From positions 9,292-54,332 of the forward strand of contig JBBHKE010002701.1 of NCBI GenBank assembly GCA_037447655.1: a DNA stretch of 45,041 nt, in the 5' to 3' direction. This document shows positions 44,206-45,041 of this stretch, piece after piece. The notes below the pieces were generated by a model. The model was not told the DNA's origin. It saw nothing but the letters and a program-made list of their open reading frames with translations, and did not search any database. Position numbers and translations under genes: made by a program. The first letter of the stretch is position 1, and each line of letters starts with the position of its first letter. This stretch comes from Zygnema cylindricum (Eukaryota > Streptophyta > Zygnematophyceae > Zygnematales > Zygnemataceae).

Positions 44206-44605
44206 CATGACAGTTAATGTTTTGGTTGCGTACAGTCACTTGCGTCATTTTGTCAAATAACGTACGTTTGAAGTAAACATTGGTACAAATAAAGTACCGT
44301 TGAGTGTAAATTTGACGGTCAATCGGTTGGACATCTTTGACTTTCATAATATTGTTTCAACCGCTTAAAATTTTGCCGCGCTTACGAACGTCGACCGTCA
44401 TAATAAAATTAGCAATTCACACGGCCGGCGAGCGTTTACAGTAACAAAACTGCGGCGACCACATGTAAATAAAATGGTTGCCGACAGTAACTTTTTGTCG
44501 TTATGTGAGCTCCACGGTGAGAGCACAGCCGCAAAATTGAAATTGAATCGTCTAAGTGTTACATTGAACTTTCACGCAAAGTGAAACGAAACCTATTGAA
44601 ACTAA
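44200..44605 (-). repeat. dispersed repeat, inverted copy of 17730-18145
   Basis: This is the partner of the copy at 17730-18145, in opposite orientation and with many substitutions. Its shared landmarks include the reverse complements of tatgacggtcga and gtggagctcac. Confidence 0.75.
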
Positions 44606-45041
44606 AAGTACTATAAGTCTCGTACAGAAATATTATAACGCACGAAACAAAATAAACTTTTATAATAAAACGAACCAACGTAAAAATATCATTTGAAATT
44701 AAATGAAAAAAATGAGCGTCGTCACGCGCAACGAAATCGAGCCACGCTATTTACGAATCAACATGCTTACATTTTTGTGTCGGTTCGGTTTGGTGCAAGC
44801 GACGACCGGTAGAGGTCGCAAACGGTCAAGGTTACGGTCGGTTGACTCACCAGGAAAAAAAAAACCGTCGGTTACGGGCGGTCAACCAAAAAACCAAAAA
44901 AATGAAAATTTTGTACTGTCACTATCATCCAACATTCTTGTAATTTGTACTTTTTGGTATCGTGGAAGTAGGTGACATCATATTAGCGTCGCAAATCTGA
45001 CACGGTACTGTAGTTATCTATTCATTTCGCAAATCACAGGG
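44606..45041. other. gene-free end of the window
   Basis: The open frame at 44703-44975 has no recognisable domain. The segment 44925-44965 resembles 17505-17565. I see nothing else. Confidence 0.4.

Overview
The window looks like nuclear DNA of a land plant or a close streptophyte relative. The reasons are two interrupted plant-type genes, telo-box motifs near their 5' ends, a hAT transposase relic of the plant DUF659 type, and nested Ty1/copia LTR retrotransposons of plant type. I cannot name the species. Only two host genes can be supported, and both had to be assembled from short exons by matching splice phase.

Region 1 (about 1-9500): one plus-strand gene, nine coding exons from 2318 to 8747, encoding 255 residues. 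It is a plastid-targeted membrane protein of the CPP1-like (DUF3353) family. Its introns are packed with CT, GA, AT and T microsatellites, a G-rich minisatellite, and partial duplications of the ends of exon 6. Region 2 (9500-10260): AT-rich repeats. Region 3 (11097-14838): a minus-strand cis-prenyltransferase gene, three exons and 499 residues, with a serine-rich N-terminus made of expanded TCA-type repeats and a TTAGGG-type telomere-like tract in intron 1. Region 4 (15000-18640): gene-poor, holding inverted copies of dispersed repeats.

Region 5 (18649-22625): a deleted minus-strand copia copy (called D here) abutting a broken minus-strand hAT transposase. Region 6 (23100-24490): a copia 3' LTR sitting in a degenerate GAACT-type satellite.

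Region 7 (26366-41500) is a nest of three retrotransposons. The outer plus-strand copia element C is a full-length pol-bearing copy with many stops and broken catalytic sites. Element A (31233-35588) sits in its RNase H region with target duplication AGCAC. Element B (36356-40725) sits in its 3' LTR with target duplication TGAGC. A and B are minus-strand, about 4.36 kb, and belong to one non-autonomous family that keeps gag and only remnants of pol. In B these form one open 625-codon frame. C and B have primer-binding sites that exactly match the anticodon arm of initiator tRNA-Met, as in Drosophila copia. In C, A and B the first gag-frame ATG lies inside the LTR, so the primer site is translated. 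The LTRs also share an antisense tRNA-like module with box A/box B motifs, GTAC clusters and a fold-back repeat.

Region 8 (41500-45041): satellite, a possible minus-strand first exon, a possible Helitron 3' end, a MITE-like element and further dispersed repeats.
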